Positions 63,615 to 64,000 of a stretch of DNA of 64,000 nt are shown here, one piece after another. Within the stretch, counting starts at the first letter, position 1. Each line of letters begins with the position of its first letter. The position numbers and the translations under genes were made by a program. The notes beneath the pieces were generated by a model. It saw nothing but the letters and a program-made list of their open reading frames with translations, was not told where the DNA came from and searched no databases. Source of the stretch: Desertivirga brevis (GTDB taxonomy: Bacteria > Bacteroidota > Bacteroidia > Sphingobacteriales > Sphingobacteriaceae); assembly GCF_017355835.1 (NCBI RefSeq), contig NZ_JAFEWF010000006.1, positions 124,001 through 188,000 of the forward strand, given 5' to 3'.

Positions 63615-64000
63615 CTGCTCGATGCGAAACAACACAAGACCTTATCATTAAAACTCAACAAAGAACTGCCTCTTGTTCCCCAGATCGTTGATTACCTCAA
63701 TGAACAGATCAAGAACGGTGTGTTACTACCCGAAGAACAACTTCTGCCGCCCAAAAAACAGGCGCCTTTGTTCAAGGTGAGTCACTATACGGTAAGCAGT
63801 GCATATGATATGATGACAATTTCGGGACTAATCTACAGGGTACCTGGACAAGGAACTTATGTAAGTCCTGGTGAGCCAGAGCCTCTCCGCGATATTCAAA
63901 ATATTCTTAGCCATAAACCTTCCTTCAAGTTCAGACCTTTATCTAAACCTTCGGATGACAAAGACGATTCGCTAGCCTGGTTACAGGTGGGCCTTGAAAG
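63615..64000 (+). CDS. GntR/MocR-type transcription regulator, N-terminal part, start unclear (runs off window)
   Basis: The frame reads TLSLKLNKELPLVPQIVDYL, then NEQIKNGVLLPEEQLLPPKK and a winged helix SHYTVSSAYDMMTISGLIYR, then PGQGTYV, the classic GntR DNA-binding domain. The linker that follows (PGEPEPLRDIQNILS) suits a MocR/PdxR-type aminotransferase fusion, but the C-terminal part lies outside the window. The frame is bounded by a TAA at 63612 and has no ATG before the domain. An ATG at 63622 is in another frame (MRNNTRP, stop after nine codons) and would join this frame if one base were missing near 63640. Coordinates start at the first codon of the open frame. Confidence 0.6.
   Translation, partial: MLDAKQHKTLSLKLNKELPLVPQIVDYLNEQIKNGVLLPEEQLLPPKKQAPLFKVSHYTVSSAYDMMTISGLIYRVPGQGTYVSPGEPEPLRDIQNILSHKPSFKFRPLSKPSDDKDDSLAWLQVGLE

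Noticed and set aside
1..64000. CRISPR arrays, tRNA/rRNA genes, prophage or intact insertion sequences
   Set aside because: No regularly spaced repeats, cloverleaf-like sequences, rRNA-like blocks or transposase genes with terminal inverted repeats were seen by eye.

Overview
The window reads as a chromosomal segment of a Bacteroidota bacterium, most likely Sphingobacteriales (Pedobacter-like). The grounds are a SusC/SusD outer-membrane pair with an STN domain, a FecR anti-sigma factor and ECF sigma factor, TlpA-type DUF4369 proteins, and promoters resembling the Bacteroidota TTTG / TAnnTTTG type. No rRNA, tRNA, CRISPR array or intact insertion sequence was seen.

Layout. 1-11.3 kb is mixed housekeeping: the 3' part of a fatty-acid desaturase, a pyrimidine-rich simple repeat, a core-type glycosyltransferase, two nearly identical cold-shock genes flanking a GNAT-nitrilase fusion, a GNAT acetyltransferase, a NAGPA-like protein, a lipoprotein esterase, an SDR, a MASE3 histidine kinase, a PhyH oxygenase, NudK and an MBL hydrolase. 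11.5-24.1 kb, all on the minus strand, is a nutrient-uptake regulon: ECF sigma, FecR, SusC (with STN), SusD, two TlpA-like proteins (one with no cysteines) and an M16 protease. 24.2-25.7 kb holds a carboxypeptidase-regulatory-like protein followed directly by the tail of an Rpn-type nuclease gene.

25.7-53.4 kb, all on the minus strand, is a large surface-polysaccharide locus. Wza-like and Wzc-like proteins come first. After a 353-nt gap comes a tightly packed run: amidotransferase AsnB, 14 glycosyltransferases, the Wzm/Wzt ABC exporter, an O-acyltransferase, two tandem paralogous polymerase-like membrane proteins, and finally glmS. Most genes overlap or nearly touch, which suggests one long transcript. 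No flippase, initiating phosphoglycosyltransferase or nucleotide-sugar pathway gene is visible, so precursors must come from elsewhere. 53.5-56.9 kb adds a GT2 and two more acyltransferases.

56.9-64 kb is accessory and partly decayed. It has a frameshifted HEPN gene, a run of small proteins resembling polymorphic-toxin immunity proteins (SUKH-like, DUF1629/Imm11-like and unknowns) with no toxin in view, a 72-codon small-protein gene interrupted by an in-frame TGA, and the start of a GntR/MocR-type regulator whose reading frame has no ATG.

All family names rest on motif recognition by eye. No database search was run.
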